Assembly: GCA_014607495.2 (NCBI GenBank)
Contig: CP053155.1
Span: 6,820,001 to 6,884,000 of the forward strand
DNA: 64,000 nt
From: Carposina sasakii
Taxonomy: Eukaryota; Arthropoda; Insecta; Lepidoptera; Carposinidae
Direction of reading: 5' to 3'
In this document: positions 42,232 to 54,848 of the stretch, one piece after another
Numbering within the stretch: position 1 is the first letter of the stretch
How the letters are laid out: each line of letters begins with the position of its first letter
Notes under the pieces: generated by a model
Seen by the model: only the letters and a program-made list of their open reading frames with translations
The model's database searches: none
What the model was told of the DNA's origin: nothing
Position numbers and translations under genes: made by a program

Positions 42232-44832
42232 CGCACTAATAATACAATAGTGTTGTAACTCAAAATACATCGAATTTGACATAACACCATATACAAACGT
42301 AAAATTTCATTTCCTACAAGTCAATAAAACCGTCGTTATAGTAATGCTAAAAACAAGTAAGAGATGGTGCTACAAGACATTGTTGATGATTACCGACTGT
42401 CATAACCCCTCCCGCGCAATATTGCGTCATCTTTAGTTGCGACCAACATTGAACGGGGAAGGACGCGCAGCTTCGCTTCATCGACGCATTAATTCGCATT
42501 GCAACATTATTGGTGAATCAGATATGTAAAATTTATAGTTTTATATTGAATTAATACATTATTGTTGATTTGTGACCTAAAATGAAATTGGTATATTTCT
42601 AGTTACTACAGTATTAATGATTTACACAAGCGCGATTTTAAAAAATATTCTAATTACGACATTATTATTGATTAAGTTAGCAATTTTAGACTTGATACAG
42701 TTTTGTTGAATAATGCCGATTTGCCGTTTTTTTTTTTTAATTTTGTTAGTATTCAAAGAATTGTCTAATTGTTATTTACAGTATTTATATCGACGAATTT
42801 GAATATGTTACAGCCAAATTAGAAAGACACTTACTAATTATGTTATTTTGATAATTTAGAGATGATACACTCTACGTGACATGCGTGCATTGTAGATATT
42901 CTACTAACTACAGTCATTTGGTCTTGTTGTCAATCCCAGTAAATCCCAGGCAAGATTATAGCCAGTAGGCACCTGCATGGCTTATTAGGTCAGTCCGTCA
43001 TACCGCAACTATACTATAATGGGACTGCTATTCATTATACGGACAAAGCTAAAAATCTTGGGGTTATCTTTGACAATAATCTCTCCTGGTCATTTCAGGT
43101 CAACGAGGTAAGTAGGAAGGTGCATTCTGCTTTTCATGCTCTTAAACGACTTCAGAACTTTTTCCCCTTCAAAACAAAAATCTCTCTGACCCAATCACTT
43201 CTTCTTCCCTTGCTAGACTATGCTGATGTATGCTATCTTGATGCCAATGAGGAGCTGCTCAATAAACTGGAACGACTCCAGAATCTGGGTATCCGTTACA
43301 TATATGGTTTACGCAAATATGATCACGTTTCTCATTTCGTAAAGAGCTAAGATGGCTCCCAATCAGACTTCGCCGGAATGCGCACATTTTAACTCTTTTA
43401 TTTAAAATTCTTTATGATCGATCCTCTCCCCTGTATTTACGTGAAAGATTTGAGTATCTCTTCTCAAGAGACCATCCTTTGAGGTCTAATACAGCTTCCT
43501 TACTAAAAACTCCTCGTCACAATTCAGTTGCTTTTAACTTCTCTTTCACTGTCTATGCGGTAAAGCTATGGAACTCACTGCCTCACTCTGTGAGAGACTG
43601 TCCATCAGTTGATGTTTTTAGGAAAAGATTGAAGGTCCATTATTTATCTCTCCCATCTTCTTGATAAATAAATAAATAAAATAAAAATAATTACATTTGA
43701 TGTTATTTTTATCCTTTAGTTTGTATACTATTTATCTATGCTTATCTATGTTTATGCGTTTTATTTAAATATTTATGTTTATGTAGTCTATTTAGATATT
43801 TTTGTTTATTTTAGGTTTATGTCTTTTCTTTTATTTAATTATTTAGTTTATTGGTCTGTTTGTGTGCACACATACCTACCTCTTATGTTAATTTCTCTTT
43901 CACGGTTGGTTTGCTGGAAGAAATCTCTTTTAGAGATAAGCACGCCTTTGTACATTTTCTTTGTCATAAACTTTATTTGTGAAAACTTTACTGTGTACAA
44001 TAAAGCATAATAATAATAATAACTAGGTAGTATTTGTTTCATTTGTAGAATCAGTATGCATCGGGGGATTCGTGGGCGATTACTTGTTGATATGGCGACA
44101 AAATGTACCAATCAGGAGAGGGAAGGAGAGGAAAGGGAAAATGTTTTATTCACATAGTTTAAATATACGTATGTATGTGGGTAGAGGCATATTTTTAGCT
44201 AGATACCTTTTATGTCCTTTTTTGTGCATGCAACTGTTATTAAGTATAATAACATTAATAACTCAATCATGTTTTTCTTTTGGAGGGTTTATTTGATTTG
44301 TTTTTTATTTCCCAAACACAAAATGTTATGTTATGTTACAAAATGTTACGTTAAGTACAAAATAAGATTTCAATTATCTCTTTTCAATAATACACTGATT
44401 CATTACCTAATTATTTATTAATATCCTAACCTAAATCTTAAAAGAGTTGTGATAATAAACGTAAATAAAATTCCGAAACAAGTTTTCAAAATTGTTGTAA
44501 CTCCAAAAAGGTACTTAGACCCGTAGGAAAAAAAGACAAATTCAAATTATAGTAACTCAAAATAATTCAAAAATAACGACACAACTAAAAATAATATCTT
44601 ATTTTGAAAACTTTCTTCGGGAATATACAGTCTTAACTCAAAAAACTTAAATAATATCATTGCCTGTACTTTTTGAAATGATTGGTAAATGGATAATTAC
44701 TTTAATTTTACTAATAAAACACATCAAGTATTAAATTTTTTATAATCAATAACAGAAAGTGAATAATCAGTTTTTCGTTGATTCTGGAAAAAGTTCCATT
44801 TTGAGTTACAACACTATTGTATTATTAGTGCG
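42232..44832. mobile_element. 2.6-kb TIR element with perfect 35-bp inverted ends
   Basis: Begins cgcactaataatacaatagt... and ends with the exact inverse ...actattgtattattagtgcg; the match is 35 bp. It lies within an AT-rich site (ttatat / atat), so the target duplication (TA, AT or TAT) cannot be fixed. It contains a 5'-truncated non-LTR retrotransposon (42968-44025) and no transposase. Confidence 0.88.
42968..44025 (+). pseudogene. Jockey/CR1-type non-LTR retrotransposon 3' end
   Basis: Translated pieces read 'AKNLGVIFDNNLSWSFQVNE', 'LLPLLDYADVCYLDANEELL' and 'KLERLQNLGIRYIYGLRKYD' (to 43347), then after frame breaks 'YAVKLWNSLPHSVRDCPSVD' (to 43661), the C-terminal reverse transcriptase tail of Jockey/CR1 elements. 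A long A/T-rich 3' UTR ends with aataaagcataataataat near 44000-44022. Frame breaks lie near 43347-43480. Confidence 0.82.
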
Positions 44833-45099
44833 ATATGTTTGACAATCATATTTTTATACACGGGGAAATCCCAATTTATGAATGACAGCTACACGCCTAC
44901 TGTATAGCGTATCGTATTGTTTTATAGTCACAACACATGAAGCATGGAACCAGTGGAGAGCGGATACGGGGCGACCGCACTCACGAAACATATGCTATAT
45001 CAGTATAATGCTTCGAAAATTTTAGTCAGTCGGACTTTACAGACTATAAAGTACGCACGTCTTGCAGTCCCGTTTTAAGCGCATAAAAAATTGTTAAAC

Positions 45100-45179
45100 A
45101 TGCCTAGTTGTGCTATTAAATGGTGTGGAAAGAATTCCGTTACTTCAAGTTATAAAATAGATGGGATTACATTCCACAG
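45100..45179 (+). CDS. THAP-domain exon 1 (P-like element)
   Basis: ATG at 45100, 26 codons: 'MPSCAIKWCGKNSVTSSYKI' then 'DGITFH', ending in the first two bases of an Arg codon. The donor GTGAGT starts at 45180. The N-terminal C4 and C9 of the C2CH zinc site and the following 'FHRFP' block, completed by exon 2, are typical of THAP. Phase 2 out. Confidence 0.85.
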
Positions 45180-45631
45180 GTGAGTGATTTTCTAATCAAT
45201 TTAACTAAAAACAAAAAAACTTGAAAATAATATATTTCGGTTACGTCCGGGCGCGCCCCCGTTGATGTCTTTCATGTTGTCTCTTTCTGATACATGGATA
45301 TGCGCATGGGCAGTCGTCTCTTTTTTTCTCGATAGTGTTGTCCGCCGTACGTTCAATGTTCATATCGATAAAATACCATTATTATCATCTATATCTATGC
45401 AAATAAATACAAATGAAATGTCTGTATGTAATGTCAAAATAAACATAGAGCACTCTTATTTTAGCAAAACAGAATTAGGGTTCCACAAAAAAATACTATT
45501 TAATAATTTAATAGACCTACTCAAAAATCATGAAAAAAATACAGAATACCTACTGCATAGATATAGATAATAATGTTATTTTATCGATATGTACATTATA
45601 TATACATATCTATATACCTATATGTGTATAC

Positions 45632-45900
45632 ATGTGATTTCGGATCTCAAATTTTGTGGATAGGTTCTCTATAGTGGTTTATTTATATAGCTTTTCGCTT
45701 AACATACCCTTTTTGTTACACCCTGTATAAATCGATTGCTTTTCGTTTGTCTCGCTAAAGCTCGAGAACGGCTCTACCGATTTTAATGATATTTTCTGTG
45801 TATCTTTGGGCGAGTCCAGGAAAGGTTTGAACGCTTAGTTTGGCCTGGTTGGTAGGTGGCTCTGCGATCGGGATGCAGCAAGTGAAGTTGCTAAGGGACC
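45632..45900. repeat. repeat remnants inside the THAP intron
   Basis: About 45635-45728 is one arm of the palindromic MITE seen whole at 55632-55896 (gcttttcgcttaacataccc ... acaccctgta). About 45730-45900 is a decayed lepidopteran repeat (ctcgctaaagctcgagaacg). Confidence 0.65.
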
Positions 45901-46026
45901 ACTAGTTTTAATATAAAATATTAATCCGCTTTATTAACACTAAAAATTCAAGTCCTTTATATATTACGTATTTATTTACTTACAGTTAAATCCGCATTCT
46001 TATTACTCGTACTTTCATATTTTTAG

Positions 46027-46210
46027 ATTTCCACACGACGGCGTGAAGAAAGAAATCTGGAGCAATGCTACTCAAAGAGACAATTTCATACCAACAAAAT
46101 ATAGTGTCTTGTGTTCCAGACATTTTACGTCAGATTGTTTTGAAAATTTAAAAAATAACAGGCGCCGTTTATATAGCTCATCAATACCTACACTGTATTT
46201 ACCTACTCTG
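46027..46210 (+). CDS. THAP-domain exon 2 (P-like element)
   Basis: Acceptor TTTTTAG ends at 46026 and donor GTAAGT starts at 46211. It completes Arg27, then 'FPHDGVKKEIWSNATQRDNF', 'IPTKYSVLCSRHFTSDCFEN', 'LKNNRRRLYSSSIPTLYLPT' and 'L'. C56 and H59 of 'CSRHF' complete the C2CH site; the W in 'EIW' and the 'SIPTLY' end (AVPTIF-like) are standard THAP positions. The domain, 88 residues in all, appears intact. No third exon with transposase similarity was found before the right end at 47724. Confidence 0.88.
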
Positions 46211-46399
46211 GTAAGTTTTTTTTTTTGTCTTCAACTTTATATGTAGGTGATCAAAACGCTCAATAAAAGTATAAAAACAGACTACATGTGCCTACAATAT
46301 TTGAGGATTGCCCTCGATTTCTCCAAGATCCCATCATCAGATCCTGATGTGGTGAATATGGGACCAACCTGAAAGTATACCATGACCAACTATAAAAAA

Positions 46400-47187
46400 G
46401 CGGGTGGGGCTGTGTCGGGGCACACGGCCGTTGGTTTTAACGTGAAACGTCTATGTTAGCGAATCGCTTTTAAAGTAAAAGATTGAAATGAAAACAAGAT
46501 GGACGCTGTTTTAAGTATTTTAATAAAAAAAGAACAGGTACGTAATAGAAACATAAAATACATAGCAAATGTTTATATATTTATTGTCACTTTCTGGTTA
46601 TTTTAAATAGCAGCCGCCCACGACTTCGTCCGCGTGAGGGGGCGTTGTACCCGTGCGAAGCCGGGCAGGTTGTTATATAGACTGTAGCCTTCCTTGGTAA
46701 ATGGGCTATCTAACACTGAAAGAATTTTTCAAATCAGACCAGTAGTTCCTGAGATTAGCGCGTTCAAACAAACAAACAAACAAACTCTTCAGCTTTATAA
46801 TATTAGTATAGATATAAATACTGTCCAAATTACACTTATTTTTGTATAAATCAATCGGTTCAAATAAACTTGACAAACACACGAAAGAATCACCACGCTA
46901 TAAAGTCGGAGTCACGAGTTACACTGAATAGAAACAAGCGTGAGCGCCGGTTTCGCACAGTTATCGCAGTATCCCTCCCCCGCCCCCCGCTTGACCCCGA
47001 CACGAACTCAATGTCATAACAGCGAGCTGACTATATAAGTGAAATATTTACACCACATTTTTGTTTCTAAGACCAATAGTTTTTTAATTATTAAGGTACG
47101 ATGATATAGACCTTTTCGTTACGGTCCAGTTTTTAAACCTGGTACCCGTATGTGTCGGCGCGATTTTAAAGACGTTTCACGTCAAAA
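46400..47187. mobile_element. 788-bp element, copy 2
   Basis: Near-identical partner of 39579-40367, in the same orientation. It is inserted within a copy of the 20770-21480 repeat family (46230-46399 and 47188-47290), itself inside the P-like element. Confidence 0.82.
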
Positions 47188-47724
47188 AAAATGAAATCGG
47201 TTCATAAACGACGGAGTTCTGAGGTAACAACCATAAAAAAAAAAAACATACAGACGAATTGATAACCTCTCTTTTTGAAGTCGGTTGAAAAGCGGCTTTC
47301 TTTTCATAGTTTGTGAAAAAATATCATGTACCAACTTATTTGTTTTTATGTTTTGCCTATCTTATATTATTATTTTGTATAAATATTGTAATGCGCGCAC
47401 CACGCACGCGCAATAGTTACATCGTAGTGAATGAACTTTAATATATATTTTACTTTTCTATTACCTGTTTTATTTTTCAAAATTGAGCTCGTTATCCATG
47501 GCATAGTAATCAGACTACTTCATCATGCATAATCTAATTTTTACCTACAATAAGTGAAATAATTATCGATATCGATAATTTTTTTGTAACCCCTAGAAAA
47601 TTGGTTGTTTTTGCATCAGCAAATAGCACGCGCCAAAACTTACCTCTCCCCCCGCCGTAAATTAGTGACATGTATTTAGAACAAAAACTGGCCTACGCGC
47701 TCTCCATTGGTTTGCTTCTTCATG

Positions 47725-47850
47725 TCACAACACCTTGTGCTTGGGCAAATCTATGAAATCTGCCTTTTTTTTCTTTACCTACTGTTTTCTACTGTTTTTT
47801 TTTAGGCGAGTTGCTGTTTTTTAGTTTTTTGAGGTTGGCAACACTGCGCC
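47725..47850. mobile_element. small TIR element, second copy, right end
   Basis: tcacaacaccttgtgcttgg to ...gaggttggcaacactg, completing the copy begun at 41999. Confidence 0.82.
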
Positions 47851-48114
47851 TTGCCTAATTTCATTAGAACCTCCAGCATGATTAAATATGCTTGATTTCT
47901 GATATGTTTGTTACAATAATCTTTGTAGGTTAAGTCCCACAAACAGGGAAAATCATTACATAATTCCAAAAATTTCACTATTATTTACCGTTCTGTGATT
48001 GCATTCATGTCATTCATGTTAACGTCCTACGTCGGCGGCGTTGCAAATGCGACTTAGAGAGTAAGTATATTCTTTGCGACTGACTGAGCAACATTCGGTC
48101 GGAACGAAGCTTAT
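47851..48114. other. intergenic, nothing recognised
   Basis: Unique-looking AT-rich DNA. Confidence 0.5.
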
Positions 48115-48277
48115 ACAGACGTACCAATTTGGCTTGGACGGTCGGCTTGTCGGATGCGCTGGCGAACCGACCACGTCCAACCAGTATTAATAATAATTAT
48201 GTCGGACCGACCACCCTATATACTTTCCGCTTTGGTCGTGATTGGGTGGTCGGCTCCAGCCAAATCGGAACGTCTGT
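48115..48277. mobile_element. 163-bp MITE
   Basis: Inverted ends acagacgtaccaatttggct and agccaaatcggaacgtctgt, with further inverted gtcgg/ccgac matches inside. Confidence 0.72.
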
Positions 48278-49034
48278 TAATAGTATAAGCTAGCGACAAC
48301 GGGTCTGCACAGTACCTACCTACTTACATCGCTGCTCTTCTTGGATTAGGTAGGTTACAATAGATAAGTTGTAAGGTATGACATGCGATTCGATCCTGAT
48401 CTGGGGTTTCCTTCACTAGAATAGGTAGGTAAAGTACATCAGCTACGACTCTTGCAACTGGCATCTAGTCGCTGATTTTTAAGATCTGGCCCCGGTATGT
48501 TGCTATATACTTAGTTCCTTTGAATGATGGCGCTAGTTACCTACTATGTTTAGGACTACAATTATCTGTGTAACTGCACTCCATGAACTCTACCCCATAC
48601 ACGGAACACAGCCGCGAGTAGATAGGGAAAGGTGGCCTAAAATGGGTAAGGGGCCGTCCATTATCTACCTTATCACATAATATATACGTAGAAAAAATAA
48701 ATAGGTACATGTTATATCTTACTACACCCCCTCGCTTTACTATGAAACGTTATTTATTGCAAAACATTGCATTCTATCAAGTTTATCACATTTAACCAAA
48801 ACCCGGACAATATTTAAAAACCCCGCCCGGACGCTCCCTGGACGCCCTCCAAACTAACATAAATCCGGGGAAACCCGGACGAATAACAGCTACTACTGTA
48901 CGATACTTAGAGAATGTAACAATTTTACGAGCCGTAATTTTACATCGAACCTTTAGGAAGCCTTCATTTCGCATTTGTCAAATGACGTGATGAAGTCAAG
49001 AGGATACCAAATTCCTGATGAAGTCTATTGCTGT

Positions 49035-49192
49035 TGGGCGTTTTTCCACTAGACGATACGGCCACATTTCGATATCTAATATGGCGGGCCCTGTCATGGT
49101 TGTGTCGTGTGATGGAAAAACGAGCCATACTATATAATACATTTTTCCTTCCAAAAAAGCTGTCGTTGTGTCATCTAGTGGAAAAACGCCCA
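49035..49192. mobile_element. 158-bp MITE
   Basis: Inverted ends tgggcgtttttccactagac and its near-inverse ctagtggaaaaacgccca. The outer 22 bp are almost perfectly inverted, so mirror ORFs starting 'MGVFPLDDT' appear on both strands. Confidence 0.8.
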
Positions 49193-49260
49193 TTGGTGGA
49201 AATGTTGCGATAATATTGGAAAATTCACTATCGCTCGTGAAATTGTTACATCATATAGTA

Positions 49261-49622
49261 TAAGCCGCGCTGATAAAGAATTGATCTGTAAATGGCGTCC
49301 GCTCGCATGCTATCTCGCTCACATCTATCACGCGCCTATGTACACAGTGAAGTACGTGCTGCAAAAAAAAATTGTCTGGTTTCGCTTTGACTAATCTCAC
49401 TTTTGATCGTCTGAAAGCCCATTTTTCATGTTTATTGCAGATTTACAATCGGTAATTACTTTGAGATTACTCTTTCGAAGTAAATTTCCAGCATATTTTT
49501 TTTTGCTAAAACGTGCTAATTAGAGTGTCTTTTATAAAATGCAACATTTAGTAATGGTTTTACCAACTATACCTTCCGTCACCGCCGCCATTTTCAGATC
49601 AATTCTTTATCTGCGCGGCTTA
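49261..49622. mobile_element. ~360-bp MITE
   Basis: Inverted ends taagccgcgctgataaagaa and ttctttatctgcgcggctta, with matching further inward (ttgatctg / cagatcaa, atggcg / cgccat). The flanks are AT-rich. Confidence 0.78.
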
Positions 49623-52600
49623 TATACCCCTTATTACGAGAATAGTTATTAATAATTTATAATAACTGTGACCAAGATATTATGTCGCCAGATTATTTTA
49701 TTCTATACATTTATTTTGTATGAAAACCTGATGTAAACGATAGGTTTGATCTGCGATAGGTAGAGTGCGTTTCAACAAATAGCATTCCTTTTAATGATGG
49801 CGCTAGTTATTATGTCCATGGCTACATTATTTCTGTTACTGCATACAAAGAATGTTAGTTCCGAAATCAGCATACGAATTCTATGAAACTGACTTTATAT
49901 CATAAAGGGCACAATGATACAAATCATAACACTATGGTGGATAAGGAGGAATAAAAAAGTTTTAGTTCATTATTGGTAGGTCATAATTTAATGCAGTTTT
50001 CTTTTATTATTAACATTTGATTTCAATTTTACTTATTAATATGACAAATGGAATATTGTTTGATATCTAGATAGATTAAATATCTATGTGAAACTATTTA
50101 AACAACTTTTATATTTCATCAGCACTTTGTACACAAGGACTGCTTTGCTACCTATCCTAAAACTTAAGACATAAAGTTATAAAAGTCGCGTTGCACAAAA
50201 CTTTGTAACAACTTTGTAGTTGCATAGTAAGCTTAAATCTACTATAAAGATTAAAGTATTTTATCGACATCGTTAGATGGATTTGTGCGCAGGCTTCTAA
50301 GCTATGTATATATTTCGCACTATTCTATCTCGTGGCAGCCGAGCGGTCACGTGATACATACCGCGATATTTATTACGTTATGTCCCGTAAAGATTACGGA
50401 TATGCATTATGAAGATAATTAGTTAAAAATTTATTTACAATATTTTTTTAAAATAATGCGATAAGATAAATTTCATGTAAGGTCATGATGTAAGGTAACA
50501 AGTTTTTTATATTAGGACCATATTTTGTCATTACAAAGGTTTTAATGCAACCGCGGTAGAAATAGTGCGAAATATATTCAAAATTAAAAAAATATGTTTA
50601 TAACCAAATTATATAATTGCACAAGCCAATTTGACACGGAGACCATAACAATAAATGGCGGTATTTTAGCATTCACATTTTATCATAAGAATAATTTGGC
50701 TTTATAATATCTAATAGTTGCCATGTATTGAATGTTTTTAATCTACATAAAGGTGATAAGTTGCTTACTACAGGGACAAGGATTTATCATTTAATATATC
50801 AAAGTAATGTGATAAATAGCCTAAGATCCGGCTACATAAATCTGCAGGTAGATAGATAAGTATCAGCTTTATCTACTACTAACTTTAAAAAATGGTATAT
50901 CTACAGATTTCAGCAGATCTTATACTATAAAGGTTAAACGTCAATTTTAGGTAAAAAAATATTCCGACCCCGACGGGTATCTGGCGTACAAACAAGTTGG
51001 CTATAAGAAGATATTGCCGTGAATTATAACTAAAATATTACTTTAAACCATTGCTGGAGAATCAATATCGACAGTATTACGTGGGCACTTTCAAACATTA
51101 TATTCAGATGTATCAAGAGCATTAAAAATGATTATATTCTTACAATAGGCTATTTGACTGATTTTCAAAATCTATTTTATATTATTCTCTGGAGGTTTAA
51201 AAACCCAGTACAAGTTGTATTTTTAAATTCTGATACATATTTACTGAATAATATCAAATTAAAAGTTTTATATTTAAAGAGGGCCAAAACGCTTCTTTGA
51301 AAATATGGCGATGGTGACATCACTTGCCTGTATTTGTCACTTTGACACGTCATGAGCGTTTAGTGTCACGTGACAAAAGTTTAAAAATATGCATTTTTAT
51401 TTACGGATTTTCAAGTAAATCAATTATTATTTTCAACTTCCGTTAGTAAATAACCATTTTTAAATTCATAATACACACTGATTACGTTAATTGACGATTT
51501 ATTTTTCACATTGTCAAATAGCCTATTAATAATTTTATATGTATTAAATTTTGTCGCTACATTCAGCTACTCAACCAATGGTTCGTGAAACAGTAGATTC
51601 AAATTCAAAATCATTTATTCGTCATGAAAGCATTAACAACTTGTTTGTCGATGGTCTTTTTATATGATACTTTCTATAAATTATTATTGTGAACTACTAA
51701 CATTATGCTTTAAACAGGCACCTCCAAATAAAAGTTTCAAGGTTACATTTTGTAATATCTACTTCTTAAATATTTGAACAATGAATGGCGAATATCAGTC
51801 GTGAAATAGTAAAAATAGCCACCTCTAGAGACTAGGTCACTTTTGCGAAAAATATATTAATTTATTTATATTTTAATTTAATTAAATATTGCAAAGTGTA
51901 GAAATATTATAATTGTACATAATAATATATCTTGACATATAGCATTCACAAATACTACCGTGATCTAACAATGTAGACGCTATTGCTATTAATCTACCTT
52001 TTAACGTGTTTCTTTACACTTTGAATTTTCCTTTATACACAGGAACGTGGCTATAACCAGTTTAGTGAACATCGCACAGCTTCTAGACATGACTATGATG
52101 TAAGTAAATTGATTGCTGCAATCCTTTACGGAGCACAGCGTCAACACATATCTTGCATTTAATAATACTATTTTTGGATCTCGGAGCACAAGGCCCAATG
52201 CAAGATATGTACTCCCATATATGTATAATTAACATAAATAATAAACACCTAATTAAAACTAATTCAACCAATATTTTTATTTAAACAATGTCTAATTCCT
52301 AATGAGATTTCTAATCATCTGCATAGTCAATATCACTCACTAGTCAAGTTATTGTCAGGGACAAGTGGTCGGTAGCAACCGCAAGTGGGAGCGAGACAGA
52401 GAGATGTGGGCGGGCACAGTACAGTAAGTATCCAAAATATTTCAACATAAATATGGAATGTAGCAAACACTCGATTGAAAACGACCCTCGGATTGTGGCG
52501 TTTCGGCCAACATTAATCTTATATTAAATTAGAGACAATATTTACAATAAAATAGTAACTATGCTTTGTAAAGTATCCATTCCTTGCGATTACTGTTCTG

Positions 52601-53383
52601 ATATGCTCACTCTATATAAACACCGTCGCAAAAAATATAAAAGTTGTTTAAACACAGATTCTTAGCTGCTGGATAGAAATTTAACTTCAATAGGTTAAAG
52701 CACGTTTGTGCGAAGCAGTAACAGGTAATTCTCGATACTATGACTTTATCCGTAATAGTAAACTGTTACTGCTAAAATGGTAACCACCAACCAAATAGAA
52801 GTAAAATCGTTCCCCATAAGAGTGAGACGGCGGATTTAAAATTATTAATATGTTATTAAACATTATTCAAAGAAAGTTTTATCAACATCTCAATATTTGT
52901 CTTGTGTAATCTCTTTCTAATTAAAAATAATAATTAATGCAATAATTTGTAGCTTTATTATTTTCACTATCTACACATAAATTATGCACTTATTCAGGAC
53001 CAATCATAAAGTAGTTGAACTCTGGTTCCTAGACACCAATAAAATCGCAGTGGGGTTCCCTAATAAGGGAAGTCTGATTTTAATTCTATTGAGGGTAGCA
53101 TCAAATTCTATGCACTTAACGCTTAAACATAGTACCTTATTCCATGTTATATTATAATCTTGTGTCTAATCTATATTGTATTTTTGTAATAATAAATTAA
53201 ACATGAAACTGTACACTGCAAGACATTACCTTACTATTGACTGACCTTTCCCATAATATACAATATCATCGCAGGTTACAATCGAAAGATTCATTAAATA
53301 TTATATACTTTAATTGTTTCTATTTGAATTAATTTTACCTAAGACAACATACTTCAATGTAGACTTTATAGTGTTATATCTTT
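49623..53383. other. repeat-poor AT-rich region between gene neighbourhoods
   Basis: About 3.8 kb without recognisable coding sequence. The only element seen is 51144-51528. The scarcity of interspersed repeats contrasts with the 10 kb to the left; it may hold regulatory or untranslated sequence of the gene to the right. Confidence 0.5.
51144..51528. mobile_element. ~385-bp MITE
   Basis: Inverted ends aataggctatttgac and gtcaaatagcctatt. Interior AT-rich, no ORF. Confidence 0.65.
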
Positions 53384-53394
53384 TTTATTTTATT
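53384..53394 (-). terminator. candidate polyadenylation signals
   Basis: Two overlapping AATAAA hexamers on the minus strand (plus strand tttatt at 53384 and 53389), about 270 bp after the stop codon at 53664. Confidence 0.5.
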
Positions 53395-53663
53395 TCAGTC
53401 TTAGTTTTTGCGTAAGTGAGAGAGCGCTGAGGCGGCTCGGCTCTTCAATAGAAACAATTACTCTACGCGTAAACCGTAACATATCTCGACTAGTCTCGGG
53501 CACTTCACTCACTTGTGGCCCCACTCACGCACACGCGAGCCGCTCCCAAATAAATAAATACCAAGTCTATAATACTCCGGGACGCGCGGCCACTCCGGCG
53601 AGTCTGATCGTCCCGATAATGGAATGTAAGCGTGATATGGTAGAGAGGTGGGGCGCAGCTGCG

Positions 53664-53927
53664 TCACGCGTGGGGCGCGGGCGGCGCGGCGGGCGGCACT
53701 GCGGGCGGCGGCGGCGCGCGGCGCGGCACCATGACGCAGGGCGGCGGCGCGGGCGGCGGCGCGCGCGCGCCCATGCGCACCCACCAGCGCGTGGCCTTTT
53801 GCAGCAGGCCGTCCTTCTTGCCGGGACCGCCCGCGCGCCGCGCGCCGCCGCCGCCCGCCCACTCGGGCACGTCGCTCACACACTTGTTCGGCGGCGGCTG
53901 GAAACTGCTTCTCGTCAGCTCGGCTTG
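53664..53927 (-). CDS. terminal exon of an unidentified gene
   Basis: Acceptor ...CTTGTTCCAG ends at 53928, and an open frame of 87 codons ends in TGA at 53664. It reads 'QAELTRSSFQPPPNKCVSDV' and 'PEWAGGGGARRAGGPGKKDG', then 'LLQKATRWWVRMGARAP', then a proline/alanine-rich tail. Phase 0 joins the exon at 58268-58448. The first ~60 residues look like real coding sequence; the GC-rich tail is low-complexity. Longer overlapping frames here (a 180-codon minus-strand frame and plus-strand frames) look like shadows of the GC-rich stretch. The family was not recognised. Confidence 0.6.
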   Translation of the reverse strand, partial: QAELTRSSFQPPPNKCVSDVPEWAGGGGARRAGGPGKKDGLLQKATRWWVRMGARAPPPAPPPCVMVPRRAPPPPAVPPAAPPAPHA

Positions 53928-54848
53928 CTGGAACAAGGGAGGCTAGCGTTAGCTCGTCGGTGACAATCGGTGAGGTGATATAGACACGGCTGTGTTCCGG
54001 AAATGGGGTAGCCAGAACTGCAGGATACAAAAAATCTATTTTTAGGGACACAATTCTTCTCTATACGGTTTATTATCCATGGTGATGCTATCTCATTCGT
54101 ATGTCATATTAAGTAACTCAGTGAAATATAGTCTTGTGTAACTTTCTTTTACTTAACTTGTGGATAGATAGTGTAGTGGACTGTGTACCTTACTATGTAT
54201 TTTTGTATACAGTTGTTAACTGTCCCAAAGAAATAAATAAAAATAAAATATTGCCCTATCGTGCAATAGGGACACGCCAAAATAATGACAGCGCATCACC
54301 CTTCATACACTTCTGTATCAACTCAAATCTATTCGATTTCTTTCACACATTCAGGGTGGAATGATGTTTATCTGTATTACATCAGTGTCAGTGTAAGAAA
54401 GCGGCAAAATACGCATGTCTTAGAAATAGGATACAATATTATGTCTATGTTATACCATTCGCTTAAATCGTCATGTAGTTGACTAGAAAACAAGGCGATG
54501 ACGTTACGTTTATGACGACATAGATCTGTTGTCTATAGGTATATTCTCATACTATCCAGGCTGGATTATACCTACGTACCTATAGCAAGTGTAGATCTAG
54601 CATATTTTAAATATAATTAATTACAATTTATACATATACGTAACAATGCGCAAGCAACCGCAGAATAGCATGCAAAAGCAGTCGTAGTAATCAGTAAATC
54701 ATGGTAATTAATGCATATTGTATGTACGCGGAATTCCACGTGAGAACCACAAGGTGCAATGTATATCGGTGTATCGATCGCATTTTACAGCCGGGTACAA
54801 AGGAAAACTGATGAAACTTGCACTTTACTTATCATATAATAACACATA

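Larger units (their letters stand above)
44936..47724 (+). mobile_element. 2.8-kb P-like transposon with 8-bp target duplication and a THAP domain
   Basis: Inverted ends catgaagcatggaaccagtg (44936) and the inverse-like cattggtttgcttcttcatg (ending 47724) are flanked by TCACAACA at 44928-44935 and 47725-47732. P elements also begin CATGA and make 8-bp duplications. Two exons near the left end encode a THAP zinc finger, the N-terminal DNA-binding domain of P transposase. The catalytic remainder is absent; the right half is occupied by unrelated repeats, including the 789-bp element at 46400-47187. Confidence 0.85.

Noticed and set aside
45262..45570. 102-codon ORF between the THAP exons
   Set aside because: It lies in the intron between well-defined splice sites and shows no THAP or transposase similarity.
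48996..49213. Two small ORFs both starting MGVFPLDDT on opposite strands
   Set aside because: They are mirror translations of the inverted ends of the MITE at 49035-49192.
53509..54051. 180-codon minus-strand ORF rich in R and A
   Set aside because: It overlaps the better-supported terminal exon (53664-53927) in another frame and consists mainly of GC-rich low-complexity sequence.
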